Positions 27,039-36,486 of a stretch of 64,000 nt of DNA are shown here, piece by piece. Each line of letters begins with the position of its first letter. Position 1 is the stretch's first letter. The notes beneath the pieces were generated by a model, which was not told the origin of the DNA, searched no databases, and saw only the letters and a program-made list of their open reading frames with translations. This stretch comes from Flavobacteriaceae bacterium (GTDB taxonomy: Bacteria > Bacteroidota > Bacteroidia > Flavobacteriales > Flavobacteriaceae): assembly GCA_947488595.1 (NCBI GenBank), contig CANKZI010000012.1, positions 1 through 64,000 on the forward strand, read 5' to 3'. A program made the position numbers and the translations under genes.

Positions 27039-28667
27039 ATGTTAAAAGGATTTTTTCAAGTACCAAAAGCCGTAAACGAACCTGTAAAATCGTATGCGCC
27101 CAACTCATCAGAAAAAGCAGCAGTTCTTGCCGAATATAAAAAAATGTGGAATACCACAATTGATGTCCCATTATATATAGGAAGCGAAGCAATTCGCACA
27201 GGAAATACAAAAATAATGACGGCGCCACACGACCACAAACACGTAGTAGGCACTTATCATTTAGCCGAAAAAAGCCATGTTGAAAAGGCGATTGCCAATG
27301 CTTTGGAAAGCAAAGCCAAATGGGCCAATATGGCTTGGGAACAACGCGCAGCAATTTTTTTAAAAGCAGCTGAATTAATTGCTGGACCTTATCGCGCCAA
27401 AATAAATGCGGCAACAATGATTGCGCAATCTAAAAATATTTTTCAAGCAGAAATTGATGCTTCATGCGAATTGATTGACTTTTTGCGTTACAACGTTGAA
27501 TTTATGACGCAAATTTACGGTGATCAACCCAAATCAAATTCAGATGTTTGGAACCGTTTGGAGTACCGACCGTTGGAAGGATTTGTATATGCCATTACCC
27601 CTTTTAACTTTACGGCAATCGCTGCTAATTTGCCAGCAAGTGCGGCCATGATGGGCAATGTTGTGGTTTGGAAACCGAGTGACAGCCAAGTTTTTTCGGC
27701 CAAAATAATTATTGATGTTTTTAAAGAAGCGGGTGTTCCAGACGGAGTAATCAACGTGGTTTTTGGTGATGCGCAAATGATCAGCGACACGGTTTTTGCG
27801 AGTCGTGATTTTGCTGGAATTCATTTTACGGGATCAACACACGTTTTCAAAGACATTTGGAAAACCATTGGAAACAATATTCATCATTATAAAACCTATC
27901 CAAGAATTGTTGGCGAAACGGGTGGAAAAGATTTTATTGTTGCGCATCCAAGCGCCAATGTAAAGCAAGTCGTAACCGGAATTGTTCGTGGCGCATTTGA
28001 ATTTCAAGGACAAAAATGTTCTGCCGCATCGAGAGCTTATATTCCGCAAAGTTTGTGGAATGACGTGAAATCGCAATTAATTACAGATGTGAAATCTTTA
28101 AAAATGGGTTCGCCAGAAGATTTTAGCAATTTCGTAACTGCAGTAATTCACGAAGGTTCCTTTGATAAATTAGCCCATTTTATCGACCAAGCCAAAAAAG
28201 ATACCGATGCAGAAATTATTGTAGGTGGAAACTATGACAAATCTGTGGGCTACTTCATCGAGCCAACGGTAATTGTTACTACCAATCCAAAATATGCCAC
28301 AATGGAAACCGAACTTTTTGGACCAGTTATAACCATCTATGTTTATGAAGACAAAAATTGGACAGCAACGTTAAAACTAGTAGATGAAACTTCAGAATAT
28401 GCATTGACAGGAGCCATATTTAGTCAAGACAGATACGCAATAGAAGAAGCTACAACTGCTTTGCAAAATGCCGCAGGAAATTTCTACATCAACGATAAAC
28501 CCACTGGTGCTGTTGTAGGTATGCAACCTTTTGGAGGCGCAAGAGCTTCGGGAACCAATGACAAAGCAGGCTCTGCACTGAACCTTTTGCGTTGGGCATC
28601 ACCAAGAACAATTAAAGAGACTTTTGTAACACCAGAAGATTATCGCTATCCGTTTTTGGGAGAATAA
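27039..28667 (+). CDS. pruA: L-glutamate gamma-semialdehyde dehydrogenase (1-pyrroline-5-carboxylate dehydrogenase)
   Basis: Oxidises glutamate-5-semialdehyde to glutamate, the second step of proline degradation. The 542-residue length matches the single-function mitochondrial-type enzyme, not the PutA fusion. Motifs: YAITPFNFTAIAANLP (cofactor binding), the NAD site FTGSTHVFKDIW, the general base in VGETGGKDF, and the nucleophile Cys in FQGQKCSAASR. The end has QPFGGARASGTNDKAG. Single gene with its own promoter and a strong terminator; no proline dehydrogenase is adjacent. Confidence 0.96.
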   Translation: MLKGFFQVPKAVNEPVKSYAPNSSEKAAVLAEYKKMWNTTIDVPLYIGSEAIRTGNTKIMTAPHDHKHVVGTYHLAEKSHVEKAIANALESKAKWANMAWEQRAAIFLKAAELIAGPYRAKINAATMIAQSKNIFQAEIDASCELIDFLRYNVEFMTQIYGDQPKSNSDVWNRLEYRPLEGFVYAITPFNFTAIAANLPASAAMMGNVVVWKPSDSQVFSAKIIIDVFKEAGVPDGVINVVFGDAQMISDTVFASRDFAGIHFTGSTHVFKDIWKTIGNNIHHYKTYPRIVGETGGKDFIVAHPSANVKQVVTGIVRGAFEFQGQKCSAASRAYIPQSLWNDVKSQLITDVKSLKMGSPEDFSNFVTAVIHEGSFDKLAHFIDQAKKDTDAEIIVGGNYDKSVGYFIEPTVIVTTNPKYATMETELFGPVITIYVYEDKNWTATLKLVDETSEYALTGAIFSQDRYAIEEATTALQNAAGNFYINDKPTGAVVGMQPFGGARASGTNDKAGSALNLLRWASPRTIKETFVTPEDYRYPFLGE

Positions 28668-28710
28668 TCATTTGGTCAAAAGCTGTAAAGCCGAAAGTCT
28701 TAAAGCAAAA

Positions 28711-28745
28711 AAGAAGCCGAAACTATAATTTAGATTCGGCTTCTT
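28711..28745. terminator. Bidirectional intrinsic terminator
   Basis: Perfect 11-bp stem AAGAAGCCGAA/TTCGGCTTCTT with 13-base loop, flanked by A-run and T-run, between convergent pruA and rsmG. Confidence 0.85.
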
Positions 28746-28797
28746 TTTTATGTTTAGACTTTTTGGTTACTCAATAAAGGTTATCTACATTATGACT

Positions 28798-29427
28798 TCA
28801 AGACTTAAACTTCAAAGGCAAGTGCACGACTTTTTTGGTTTCGAAAAACGCGTTGTCGAAAAAATCTGCAATATTGTATTCCGTGGCTTTTGGAAAAGTT
28901 GCCAATTCTTCGGTTAAGTCACCACCTTTTAGGTATAATATTCCATTTTTAAGCTCGTGTTTGTTCGTTTTTTTAATTTTATCATTTATCCAAGAGACAA
29001 AATCGGGCATGTTGGTTACTGCACGACTGACGATAAAATCAAAATCGCCTTTTACATTTTCGGCACGCATTTGTTCAGCTTTGATGTTCTTTAAATTTAA
29101 ACTTTCGGCAACCGCCTTTACTACATTAATCTTTTTTGCAATTACATCAATCAAATAAAAACGCGTTTCCGGAAATAAAATCGCTAATGGAATTCCCGGA
29201 AAACCGCCGCCAGTACCGACATCCAAGACATACGTTCCAGGTTCAAAAGGCTGAATTTTTGCAATTGCCAAAGAATGCAAAACGTGTTTGGTATATAATT
29301 CGTGTATGTCTTTTCTTGAAATTACATTGATTTTTGCATTCCAATCTTGGTATAAAGCGGCCAGATTTTGAAATTGTTCCTTTTGAATTTCGGTTAAGTT
29401 GGGAAAATATTGTAGAATTTCTTCCAT
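28798..29427 (-). CDS. rsmG: 16S rRNA (guanine(527)-N(7))-methyltransferase
   Basis: Methylates G527 of 16S rRNA using SAM. The 209-residue product starts at ATG 29427 (MEEILQYFPNLTEIQ); a TTG six codons upstream lies inside the promoter -7 box and is rejected. Motifs: NVISRKDIHELYTKHVLHSL (the family N-terminus), the SAM site LDVGTGGGFPGIPLAILFP, and FIVSRAVTNMPDFV. It is divergent from the desaturase gene, sharing a 103-base promoter region. Confidence 0.94.
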   Translation of the reverse strand: MEEILQYFPNLTEIQKEQFQNLAALYQDWNAKINVISRKDIHELYTKHVLHSLAIAKIQPFEPGTYVLDVGTGGGFPGIPLAILFPETRFYLIDVIAKKINVVKAVAESLNLKNIKAEQMRAENVKGDFDFIVSRAVTNMPDFVSWINDKIKKTNKHELKNGILYLKGGDLTEELATFPKATEYNIADFFDNAFFETKKVVHLPLKFKS

Positions 29428-29442
29428 TATGTAAATTTTTAA

Positions 29443-29450
29443 CAAAAGTA
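29443..29450 (-). promoter_or_regulatory. -7 box of the rsmG promoter
   Basis: The minus strand reads TACTTTTG at 29450-29443. It overlaps a false TTG start at 29445 and predicts a start about 29436, near-leaderless for ATG 29427. Confidence 0.5.
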
Positions 29451-29480
29451 ATACTTTAGTGTTGAAATATTTATAGGAAA

Positions 29481-29514
29481 TTTGGCAAACAAAAATTTAT
29501 AATATTTACCTTTG
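29481..29514 (+). promoter_or_regulatory. Promoter of the fatty acid desaturase gene
   Basis: TTTG at 29481-29484, a 22-base spacer and TACCTTTG at 29507-29514 fit the Bacteroidota -33/-7 pattern. Predicted start about 29521, ten bases before ATG 29531. Confidence 0.6.
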
Positions 29515-29530
29515 TCAATTATAAAAATTT

Positions 29531-30628
29531 ATGGCTAGTACAATTCCAACGTTCTCAAAACAAGACAATCTGAAATTTTTCAGAACCTTAAACTCCAGAG
29601 TGAATGCATATTTTAAAGACAATAACATTCAAAAAACGGGCAACTGGAAAATACATTTAAAAACCATTATATTATTTTTGGTGTTTTTAACTCCTTATTT
29701 TCTGATTTTAACCCTAGAAATGTCTATTTGGTTACAGTTATTACTTAATGTAGTTATGGGAATCGGCATGGCAGGAATTGGAATGAATGTAATGCATGAT
29801 GGCAATCACGGATCTTATTCGACCAAACCTTGGGTCAATAAATTTATGGGTGGCAGCATCTATGTTCTGGCTGGAAATGTTTACAATTGGCAAGTACAAC
29901 ACAATGTTTTGCATCATACCTACACCAACATTCATGGCCATGATGAAGATTTAGATGCCGGAAGAATTATTCGTTTTACACAAAATGCAGAATGGCATAA
30001 ATTTCATAAATTCCAACATTATTATTCTTTTTTTCTTTACGGGTTGTTGACTTTCAATTGGTCATTAACTACTGATTTCAAACAAATGAGAGCGTATCTT
30101 AAAAGAAAATTATCTTACGGAACGCCTCAAAGTCCCGCAAGATTATGGACGGTTTTAGTAATTACAAAAGTAATTTACGCCATAATTTGGATGGCCTTAC
30201 CAATGTTATTAGGAGTGACTTGGTGGAAAGTAGTTTTAGGATTTTTCGTTATGCATTATGCCGCTGGTCTGATTTTGAGTATCGTTTTTCAATTGGCGCA
30301 TGTAGTAGAAGAAACTGCCAATCCGATTCCGAATGAAGCAGGAGAAATCGAAAATACATGGGCGATTCATCAACTGTACACTACCGCAAACTTTGCGCCT
30401 AAAAACAAAATTGTCAATTGGTTTACTGGTGGGTTGAACCATCAAGTAGAGCATCATTTGTTTCCTCATATTAGTCACGTTCATTACGGAAAAATTGCAG
30501 AAATAGTGAAAGCAACTGCCGCAGAGTGCAACTTGCCTTATCATGAATTCAAAACCATGCGAAGCGCCGTTTTTGCACACTACAAGCATTTGAAAGATTT
30601 AGGGCAAAAACCCCTGCTTCAAGCATAA
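29531..30628 (+). CDS. Membrane fatty acid desaturase (acyl-CoA/acyl-lipid type)
   Basis: Introduces a double bond into membrane acyl chains using a di-iron centre and O2. The 365-residue protein has two hydrophobic hairpins (about 47-85 and 205-250) and the three histidine boxes: HDGNH (89-93), HNVLHH (124-129) and the third box HQVEHH (304-309). The QVEHH form of the last box is typical of front-end or delta-type desaturases, but no cytochrome b5 domain is fused, so a partner ferredoxin or reductase is needed. The regiospecificity cannot be read. It is a single gene followed by a small hairpin. Confidence 0.93.
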   Translation: MASTIPTFSKQDNLKFFRTLNSRVNAYFKDNNIQKTGNWKIHLKTIILFLVFLTPYFLILTLEMSIWLQLLLNVVMGIGMAGIGMNVMHDGNHGSYSTKPWVNKFMGGSIYVLAGNVYNWQVQHNVLHHTYTNIHGHDEDLDAGRIIRFTQNAEWHKFHKFQHYYSFFLYGLLTFNWSLTTDFKQMRAYLKRKLSYGTPQSPARLWTVLVITKVIYAIIWMALPMLLGVTWWKVVLGFFVMHYAAGLILSIVFQLAHVVEETANPIPNEAGEIENTWAIHQLYTTANFAPKNKIVNWFTGGLNHQVEHHLFPHISHVHYGKIAEIVKATAAECNLPYHEFKTMRSAVFAHYKHLKDLGQKPLLQA

Positions 30629-30640
30629 AATTTTAATTTG

Positions 30641-30664
30641 AAAGACGTATTTTTGTACGTCTTT
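30641..30664 (+). terminator. Hairpin after the desaturase gene; overlaps a possible -7 box
   Basis: AAAGACGTA/TACGTCTTT, 9 bp with a 6-base loop and a T-rich tail, fits a terminator 13 bases after the desaturase stop. The same stretch contains TATTTTTG at 30648-30655, which could be the -7 box of the aminotransferase gene starting at 30703. Both roles are possible. Confidence 0.5.
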
Positions 30665-30702
30665 TATATTTAAATAAATTTTCAAAACAATTACAATCAA
30701 AT

Positions 30703-31893
30703 ATGGAAAACCTTCTTTCTGACAGAATCAACAAATTATCTACATCACAAACTTTGGCGATGGCAGCATTGGCAAGAGAATTAAAATCACAAGGAAAAGA
30801 TATTATTAGCTTAAGTTTGGGCGAACCCGATTTTAATACTCCGGATTTTATCAAAGATGCTGCAAAGAAAGCAATTGACGAAAATTACAGCACCTATTCG
30901 CCCGTTGATGGTTACATGGAATTGAAAGAAGCCATTTGCCGAAAATTTAAAAGAGACAATAATTTAGACTACAAACCCGCAAATATTGTCGTTTCGACCG
31001 GTGCAAAACAATCTTTATACAATATTGCTCAGGTACTACTAAACGATGGCGACGAAGTCATTCTTCCGGCACCTTATTGGGTTTCTTATTCAGAAATCAT
31101 CAAAATGTCGGGCGGAATTCCGGTAGAAGTACCAACAACAATCGAAGCCGATTTTAAAATGACTGCAGCGCAACTTGAAGCGGCAATCACACCAAAAACC
31201 AAAATGATATGGTACAGTTCGCCTTGCAATCCGAGTGGTTCTGTTTACAGTCGCGAAGAATTTACCGCACTTGCTAGTGTTTTAGAAAAACACCCAAAAA
31301 TATTTATTGTTGCCGACGAAATTTATGAGCACATCAACTTTTCGGGTACTTTTTGTAGTATCGCTTCTATTCCAAGCCTTTTTGAAAGAACAATTACTGT
31401 AAACGGCGTTGCCAAAGCTTTTGCTATGACAGGCTGGAGAATTGGTTATATTGGCGCACCCGAATTTATAGCCAAAGCGTGCACAAAAATGCAAGGCCAG
31501 GTAACATCTGGTGCCAATTCTATCGCACAAAGAGCTACAATTACTGCCGTCGATGCCGACCCAAAAGTATTGAAATACATGGTCGATGCCTTTCACAGTC
31601 GCAGGGATTTGGTTGTGGGATTGATTAGAACAATTCCAGGATTAAAAATCAATGTGCCAGAAGGAGCCTTTTATGTTTTTCCAGACGTTTCCTCGTTTTT
31701 CGGAAAAACATTACGCGGCAAGTTAATTAACAATGCCGACGATTTTTCGATGTATTTATTAGCAGAAGCCAACGTAGCCACAGTTACCGGTGATGCTTTT
31801 GGTAATCCAAATTGCATCCGATTTTCTTATGCCACAAGCGAAGAATTACTTATCGAAGCGATGCGAAGAATCAAAGAAGTTTTAGAAAATTAG
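30703..31893 (+). CDS. PLP-dependent class I aminotransferase (aspartate aminotransferase type)
   Basis: A 396-residue fold-type I aminotransferase. The N-terminus has SLSLGEPDFNTPDFI, the substrate-arm signature of the Igamma aspartate/prephenate aminotransferases. Other motifs: STGAKQSLYN, PAPYWVSY, SSPCNPSGSVYS, ADEIYEHI, and the PLP Schiff-base lysine K238 in GVAKAFAMTGWRIGY. The C-terminal Arg for the alpha-carboxylate is in NCIRFSYA. It probably makes aspartate or an aromatic amino acid precursor; substrate range cannot be decided. Single gene between the desaturase and purT. Confidence 0.92.
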   Translation: MENLLSDRINKLSTSQTLAMAALARELKSQGKDIISLSLGEPDFNTPDFIKDAAKKAIDENYSTYSPVDGYMELKEAICRKFKRDNNLDYKPANIVVSTGAKQSLYNIAQVLLNDGDEVILPAPYWVSYSEIIKMSGGIPVEVPTTIEADFKMTAAQLEAAITPKTKMIWYSSPCNPSGSVYSREEFTALASVLEKHPKIFIVADEIYEHINFSGTFCSIASIPSLFERTITVNGVAKAFAMTGWRIGYIGAPEFIAKACTKMQGQVTSGANSIAQRATITAVDADPKVLKYMVDAFHSRRDLVVGLIRTIPGLKINVPEGAFYVFPDVSSFFGKTLRGKLINNADDFSMYLLAEANVATVTGDAFGNPNCIRFSYATSEELLIEAMRRIKEVLEN

Positions 31894-32019
31894 TCGAAAG
31901 TATAAAGTTCAAAAGCCACAATCTGAAAGAGAAAAAAGATTATACTGTTGCTTTCAAATATTTTTAAGACAAATCCCTTTCGAATTTGAATTTTGGACTT
32001 CGGACTCAAAAATTAAATA

Positions 32020-33180
32020 ATGGCAAAAATATTATTATTAGGTTCAGGCGAACTCGGCAAAGAATTCGCCATTGCAGCGCAACGCATTGGCCAAATTATT
32101 ATTGCAGTCGACAATTATGAAAACGCACCAGCCATGCAAGTGGCACACGATTTTGAAGTCATCAATATGCTTGATGGCGCACAATTGGATCGCATCGTCG
32201 CAAAACACCAGCCCGATTTTATCGTTCCCGAAATTGAAGCCATTAGGACAGAACGTTTTTATGATTACGAAAAACAGGGTATTATCGTAGTTCCATCTGC
32301 GAAAGCGGCCAATTTTACGATGAATAGAAAAGCAATTCGCGATTTAGCTTCCAAAGAATTAGGAATAAAAACCGCCAATTACCGCTACGCAACCTCAGCA
32401 TCAGGATTGCAAATAGCTGTCGCCGAAGTCGGAATTCCGTGTGTCGTTAAACCATTAATGAGTTCTTCAGGCAAAGGACAATCAACTATTAAGTCTCAAG
32501 ATGATATTGAAAAAGCTTGGAATCATGCCGTCGAAGGTTCACGCGGCGATGTGATAGAAGTTATTGTGGAAGCATTTGTAAAATTCAATTCAGAAATCAC
32601 GCTCCTTACGGTTGTGCAAAATAACAATCCAACTTTGTTTTGCCCACCAATTGGTCACCGTCAAGAACGCGGTGACTATCAAGAAAGTTGGCAACCCGCA
32701 AGCATTTCAGATGCCGATTTGTTTGAAGCCCAAGACATGGCCGAAAAAGTAACTGCAGCTTTAGGTGGCGCTGGACTTTTTGGCGTCGAATTTTTCTTGG
32801 CTGATGATGGCGTTTATTTTTCAGAATTGTCACCAAGACCTCATGATACGGGCATGGTAACTTTGGCAGGAACACAAAACTTTAATGAATTTGAATTGCA
32901 TTTGCGTGCGATTTTAAGCCTCCCTATTTTTGAAATTACTTTAGAAAAAGTTGGTGCAAGTGCTGTAATTTTGGCTTCAAAAAACGCGAACAACCCTACC
33001 TACTCTGGCATCGAAAAAATCGCTGCTTTAGCTAACACTGATTTTAGGATTTTTGGCAAACCCACATCAAGACCATACCGTCGAATGGGCGTGGCCTTGG
33101 TCAATTCACCTGTAATAACGGACATTGAAACTGTGGTAGAACGCGCAAAGCTGGCTGCAGCGCAGATAATTGTAAATTAA
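32020..33180 (+). CDS. purT: Formate-dependent phosphoribosylglycinamide formyltransferase
   Basis: Makes formyl-GAR from GAR, formate and ATP in purine synthesis, without folate. The 386-residue length is normal. The ATP-grasp domain shows [20 protein letters not shown] (substrate loop), [16 protein letters not shown] (phosphate loop), [23 protein letters not shown] and the metal-binding [21 protein letters not shown]. The C-terminus has the [10 protein letters not shown] and [15 protein letters not shown] regions. It is a single gene here, 126 bases after the aminotransferase gene. Confidence 0.96.
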   Translation: MAKILLLGSGELGKEFAIAAQRIGQIIIAVDNYENAPAMQVAHDFEVINMLDGAQLDRIVAKHQPDFIVPEIEAIRTERFYDYEKQGIIVVPSAKAANFTMNRKAIRDLASKELGIKTANYRYATSASGLQIAVAEVGIPCVVKPLMSSSGKGQSTIKSQDDIEKAWNHAVEGSRGDVIEVIVEAFVKFNSEITLLTVVQNNNPTLFCPPIGHRQERGDYQESWQPASISDADLFEAQDMAEKVTAALGGAGLFGVEFFLADDGVYFSELSPRPHDTGMVTLAGTQNFNEFELHLRAILSLPIFEITLEKVGASAVILASKNANNPTYSGIEKIAALANTDFRIFGKPTSRPYRRMGVALVNSPVITDIETVVERAKLAAAQIIVN

Positions 33181-33564
33181 TACTACTTTAATTTTATAAC
33201 GCGACGGAATATATTTCTTTTGGACGCTACTTTTTACTTACGATTTATAAAAACAGCTTTTTGCAAGGCGTTAAAAATTAGTTTCTCCGGATTTGAGGTA
33301 AAATTACAAAAACAACAGTTTCAACCGAGTTGCTATTAAAATGATACGAATTGCTGGAATACAATTTTTTCGCAAACCTCGAGATAACTATAACGAAAAA
33401 CCATAAATTCAAAGAAAATAAAGATAAAATAAACGAAGATAAAACTGTTGCTTTGGCGTTTGAAATTCAATTTTTAGAACACGAAAAAAAACTACTGCAG
33501 ATTTAATTCGCACTAAAAAAACCATATTAATGAGTATATTTGCTAAAATTAAAATGCTATAAAA
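33181..33564. other. Gene-free intergenic region with the promoter of the DUF6370-like gene
   Basis: A 384-base gap. The only recognised element is TATATTTG at 33535-33542. No terminator hairpin after purT and no ORF of note were found. Confidence 0.4.
33535..33542 (+). promoter_or_regulatory. -7 box upstream of the small secreted protein gene
   Basis: TATATTTG fits TAnnTTTG, 22 bases before the ATG at 33565; the leader would be about 16 bases. Confidence 0.55.
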
Positions 33565-33900
33565 ATGAAAAAAATACTATCTATCGTTTTGCTATTTATT
33601 GCTGTTATGGCCAATGCGCAAGAAAAACAAATGATCACTAATCAAACCGTAGAAGTCGCTTGTGGACAATGCAAATTGGGACTGACAGAAAAAAAAGGCT
33701 GTGATTTAGCGGTTCGCATCAACGGAAAATCTTATTTTGTTGACGGTACAGGTTTAAACGATCATGGTGATGCCCATGCCGAAGATGGATTTTGTTCTAC
33801 CATTAGAGAAGCCTTGGTAAGTGGTGAAATTATTGGGAATCGCTTCAAAGCAAAACAATTTAAATTACTTCCTAAAGCCGCGGCAAAAAAAAAATCCTAA
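33565..33900 (+). CDS. Small secreted DUF6370-like protein
   Basis: A 111-residue protein with a signal peptide ending AQ at about residue 18. The mature part has VACGQCKLGLTEKKGCDLAVRINGK-type text (Cys pair C-x2-C and a third Cys), then GLNDHGDAHAEDGFCSTIREA with three His/Asp residues and a fourth Cys, and a basic tail. The Cys and His pattern suggests metal binding or disulfides in the periplasm; this is inferred. It resembles DUF6370 proteins as remembered, without search. Likely monocistronic. Confidence 0.65.
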   Translation: MKKILSIVLLFIAVMANAQEKQMITNQTVEVACGQCKLGLTEKKGCDLAVRINGKSYFVDGTGLNDHGDAHAEDGFCSTIREALVSGEIIGNRFKAKQFKLLPKAAAKKKS

Positions 33901-34053
33901 ATTGGTAATTGATTAAAGCAAAAACTTTTTTCTGTACTAACCTGATTTATCATAGAGGAACCCAAAGTTGACAACATGAGCTTCCCAATTAAATTTATAC
34001 ATAAAACGCTTTGGTGTGAGCTAATCATTTAATGACCGGTTCATATCAACGAT

Positions 34054-34611
34054 TTATTTATTCAATTCTCTAATCACTTTTGCAGGATTTCCAACCGCAA
34101 GTGAATTATCAGGAATATTTTTAGTAACAACACTTCCTGCTCCGATCACACAACAATTGCCAATAGTAACGCCCGGGCAAATCACCGAATTGCCTCCGAT
34201 CCAGCAATCATTGCCTATAACAACTGGTTTTGAGAATTCAATGGTACGGCGTTCTACCGCATCAAGCGGATGGGTTGCTGTATAAATGTGTACACCAGGA
34301 CCAAAAAAAACATTATTGCCAATAGTGATTTTCATTGTATCCAAAACCACGCAATTCACATTAAAATATACATTCTCGCCTGAATAAATATTATAACCGT
34401 AATCGCAATGAAATGGCGGCTCGATATACAAACGTTTGTGACTGTTGGGCAATAATGCGCGAAGGTTGTTGCGCGTATTGGCGTTCATCATGTATTCAGT
34501 AACGTTGATTTGATGCAACAATTTTTTGGCTTTGGTGCGCTCGGCAGTCAAAACTTTATCATTGGCAAAATATTTTTCGCCAGACAGCATCTTCTCTTTT
34601 TCTGTTTTCAT
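34054..34611 (-). CDS. Sugar O-acetyltransferase, hexapeptide-repeat family
   Basis: A 185-residue LbetaH acetyltransferase of the maltose/galactoside (Maa/LacA) type. The N-terminal mac domain reads EKEKMLSGEKYFANDKVLTAER and LLHQIN. Hexapeptide repeats follow: VYFNVNCVVLDTMKITIGNNVFFGPGVHIYT, with the catalytic His in ATHPLDAVERR. Then come CWIGGNSVICPGVTIGNCCVIGAGSVVT and the family ending LAVGNPAKVIRELN. Acetyl-CoA is the donor; the sugar is not determined. Single gene on the minus strand; a perfect 15-bp palindrome lies 9 bases upstream of its ATG. Confidence 0.93.
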   Translation of the reverse strand: MKTEKEKMLSGEKYFANDKVLTAERTKAKKLLHQINVTEYMMNANTRNNLRALLPNSHKRLYIEPPFHCDYGYNIYSGENVYFNVNCVVLDTMKITIGNNVFFGPGVHIYTATHPLDAVERRTIEFSKPVVIGNDCWIGGNSVICPGVTIGNCCVIGAGSVVTKNIPDNSLAVGNPAKVIRELNK

Positions 34612-34619
34612 TTTCTACT

Positions 34620-34634
34620 CTTTGGTAACCAAAG
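34620..34634. promoter_or_regulatory. Palindrome upstream of the acetyltransferase gene
   Basis: CTTTGGT-A-ACCAAAG is perfectly symmetric with one central base. It could be an operator or a leader hairpin for the minus-strand gene that starts at 34611. Confidence 0.35.
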
Positions 34635-34699
34635 GTGTTATTTCGCAAAAAAATCCTCTGAATTAAATAAATCCAGAGAATTCCATAAACATTCAACAA

Positions 34700-36331
34700 C
34701 TATTTTTTCTTTAAACTGCTATTTTCAAAACTAGAAACATCAATCACTTCTTCCAAATCAATATCAAATGAAATTGTGATGCTGTCTCCCACAATCGTTA
34801 CGGGCAACTGACTCGAAAGTTGTGACGAACCTACAAAAATATTAGGATAATCTCTTACGGTAAAATAATAAAAACTGTTGCCGTTCTTCACATCGTTTTG
34901 AATGCGATTGACCACCGTTTTTAGTGTTCTTTTATTGCTCACACTATTCGGATTGATTTTGTTATCGGCCATATTATACACATTTTTGAAAGAAGTCAAG
35001 GTTTCTCGCATCGTATTGCCAACACCTACAATAGTATAATCGGAAATGGCAACCATCGCAAACATTTTGACCAAACCGCCATTATCTTTGAGCGTCATTA
35101 CGTAGGTTGGAATATTATTAATGTTGTACGGAATAGGCAGTGACGCATTGTATCCTTTTTCTTGCACCTTTCCTTGCGCCGAACTTTGTGCTGCAAACTC
35201 TGTTGCACCGCCTTGTTTATAAAATGTAGTGGCTTTGGTTCGGGTATCAACCAAAACAAATCCGACTGCCGACTCATCTTTTCCTACCGAAGTCAATCCA
35301 GTGTACCAATATGAGTTATTATTCTGTCCATAAACCAAGGTCAATCCTTCGGTGATTTGCAGTTTATTGGCATTCGAAAAATTAAAAAAACCATGCACAT
35401 ATTCGCCCCAATCATTCAATTGGTCTTCAATAAAACTAATCGGCTGGATTCGGTCAACCCAAGTGGGCGTGTTGGTAATGTTGTATTCTCGAATCGCGCC
35501 CGACTGCGCATCAACCACAATTACACCAGTTGCATCATTGCCTGAAAAGCCGACTTTTTTAATAAATCGTGTAATAATCCAAAATGGTTTTCCGGAATCG
35601 TCAATTTCAAAACTAAAATCGGCCAATCCAGTGGTTGCAAAGCCATTAAAATATAAATGTCTATGAATGTCGCTCTGAAAAAAAGCACCTTGTTGGTATT
35701 TTATTTTGATGGGTTTATCGGCAATATTCTGAACCAATTTTACATCGCGCTCGTTGGTTGCCGAAACCATGACGTAGCCCGCGGTACCTTCTTTATTGTT
35801 GAACCATTTAAAAAAACCTGAGTGTAAAAGTGGCGCAACCCAATACAACTGGTCATTTACTTTTTGGATACAAAAATCGCCCAATTCCACTTGACTGCCT
35901 AAAGCAGGTTGCGAACCTAATATTTTTTCGCCTAAAAGATGAGCAAGATCTTCATCTACTACGCGAATCTTATCGATTGAAATGGGTGCGATATGATTCG
36001 AAATTTTCTCGCCGTTTTCTACTTTACCAATTAATTTTTGATAAGAAGCACTTCGAAACAGAGGAAGGCTTGTGAGTAAAGGCAAAACCGTCATATAAAG
36101 TAGCAAAATTAAAGCTACAATAAAAAATAATCTATTGGGTTTTGAAAGTACTTTTACGTTTTGTGCTTGATTAGAAAATTGAAGTTTTGTAAAAAAAGCC
36201 ATTCCTAAACAAACCAACACCAATAAAAGTAAGGGCAATTTAATGAATCCGTAATTGACTACAGGTAAACCAAAATAAAAAAGCAAAAATCCAATAAAAA
36301 TTAATGCAAAAAATGGTAATAGTTTTTTCAT
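34700..36331 (-). CDS. Uncharacterised membrane-anchored protein with large soluble region
   Basis: A 543-residue protein. Three hydrophobic segments lie within residues 1-95, then a charged soluble domain to the end that is probably extracytoplasmic. The soluble part has repeated beta-rich units, for example WVAPLLHSGFFKWFNNKEGTAGYVMV, YWYTGLTSVGKDESAVGFVLV and YVMTLKDNGGLVKMFAMV. The two W-Y-blocks followed by V-V-D-like segments suggest a repeated fold. I do not recognise the family. It is a single gene on the minus strand, divergent from fabD. Confidence 0.75.
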   Translation of the reverse strand: MKKLLPFFALIFIGFLLFYFGLPVVNYGFIKLPLLLLVLVCLGMAFFTKLQFSNQAQNVKVLSKPNRLFFIVALILLLYMTVLPLLTSLPLFRSASYQKLIGKVENGEKISNHIAPISIDKIRVVDEDLAHLLGEKILGSQPALGSQVELGDFCIQKVNDQLYWVAPLLHSGFFKWFNNKEGTAGYVMVSATNERDVKLVQNIADKPIKIKYQQGAFFQSDIHRHLYFNGFATTGLADFSFEIDDSGKPFWIITRFIKKVGFSGNDATGVIVVDAQSGAIREYNITNTPTWVDRIQPISFIEDQLNDWGEYVHGFFNFSNANKLQITEGLTLVYGQNNNSYWYTGLTSVGKDESAVGFVLVDTRTKATTFYKQGGATEFAAQSSAQGKVQEKGYNASLPIPYNINNIPTYVMTLKDNGGLVKMFAMVAISDYTIVGVGNTMRETLTSFKNVYNMADNKINPNSVSNKRTLKTVVNRIQNDVKNGNSFYYFTVRDYPNIFVGSSQLSSQLPVTIVGDSITISFDIDLEEVIDVSSFENSSLKKK

Positions 36332-36439
36332 GTTAGGTAATTATTTTGTTTGGCAATAAGTCTATAAATATAATAAATGTTACAACAGACCACTTTCATT
36401 AAAGATAAAATTGACCATCGGCATTGTCAAAAAAAATAG

Positions 36440-36447
36440 TATTTTTG
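36440..36447 (+). promoter_or_regulatory. -7 box of the fabD promoter
   Basis: TATTTTTG fits TAnnTTTG; predicted start about 36454, near the in-frame TTG there, so the ATG at 36487 is the likely start with a leader of about 33 bases. Confidence 0.5.
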
Positions 36448-36486
36448 CGATAATTGAAAGCATTTTCAACCTTTAAAAACGATACA

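Noticed and set aside
34700..36075. Several plus-strand ORFs within the 543-residue membrane protein gene
   Set aside because: Opposite-strand shadows of a long coherent frame.
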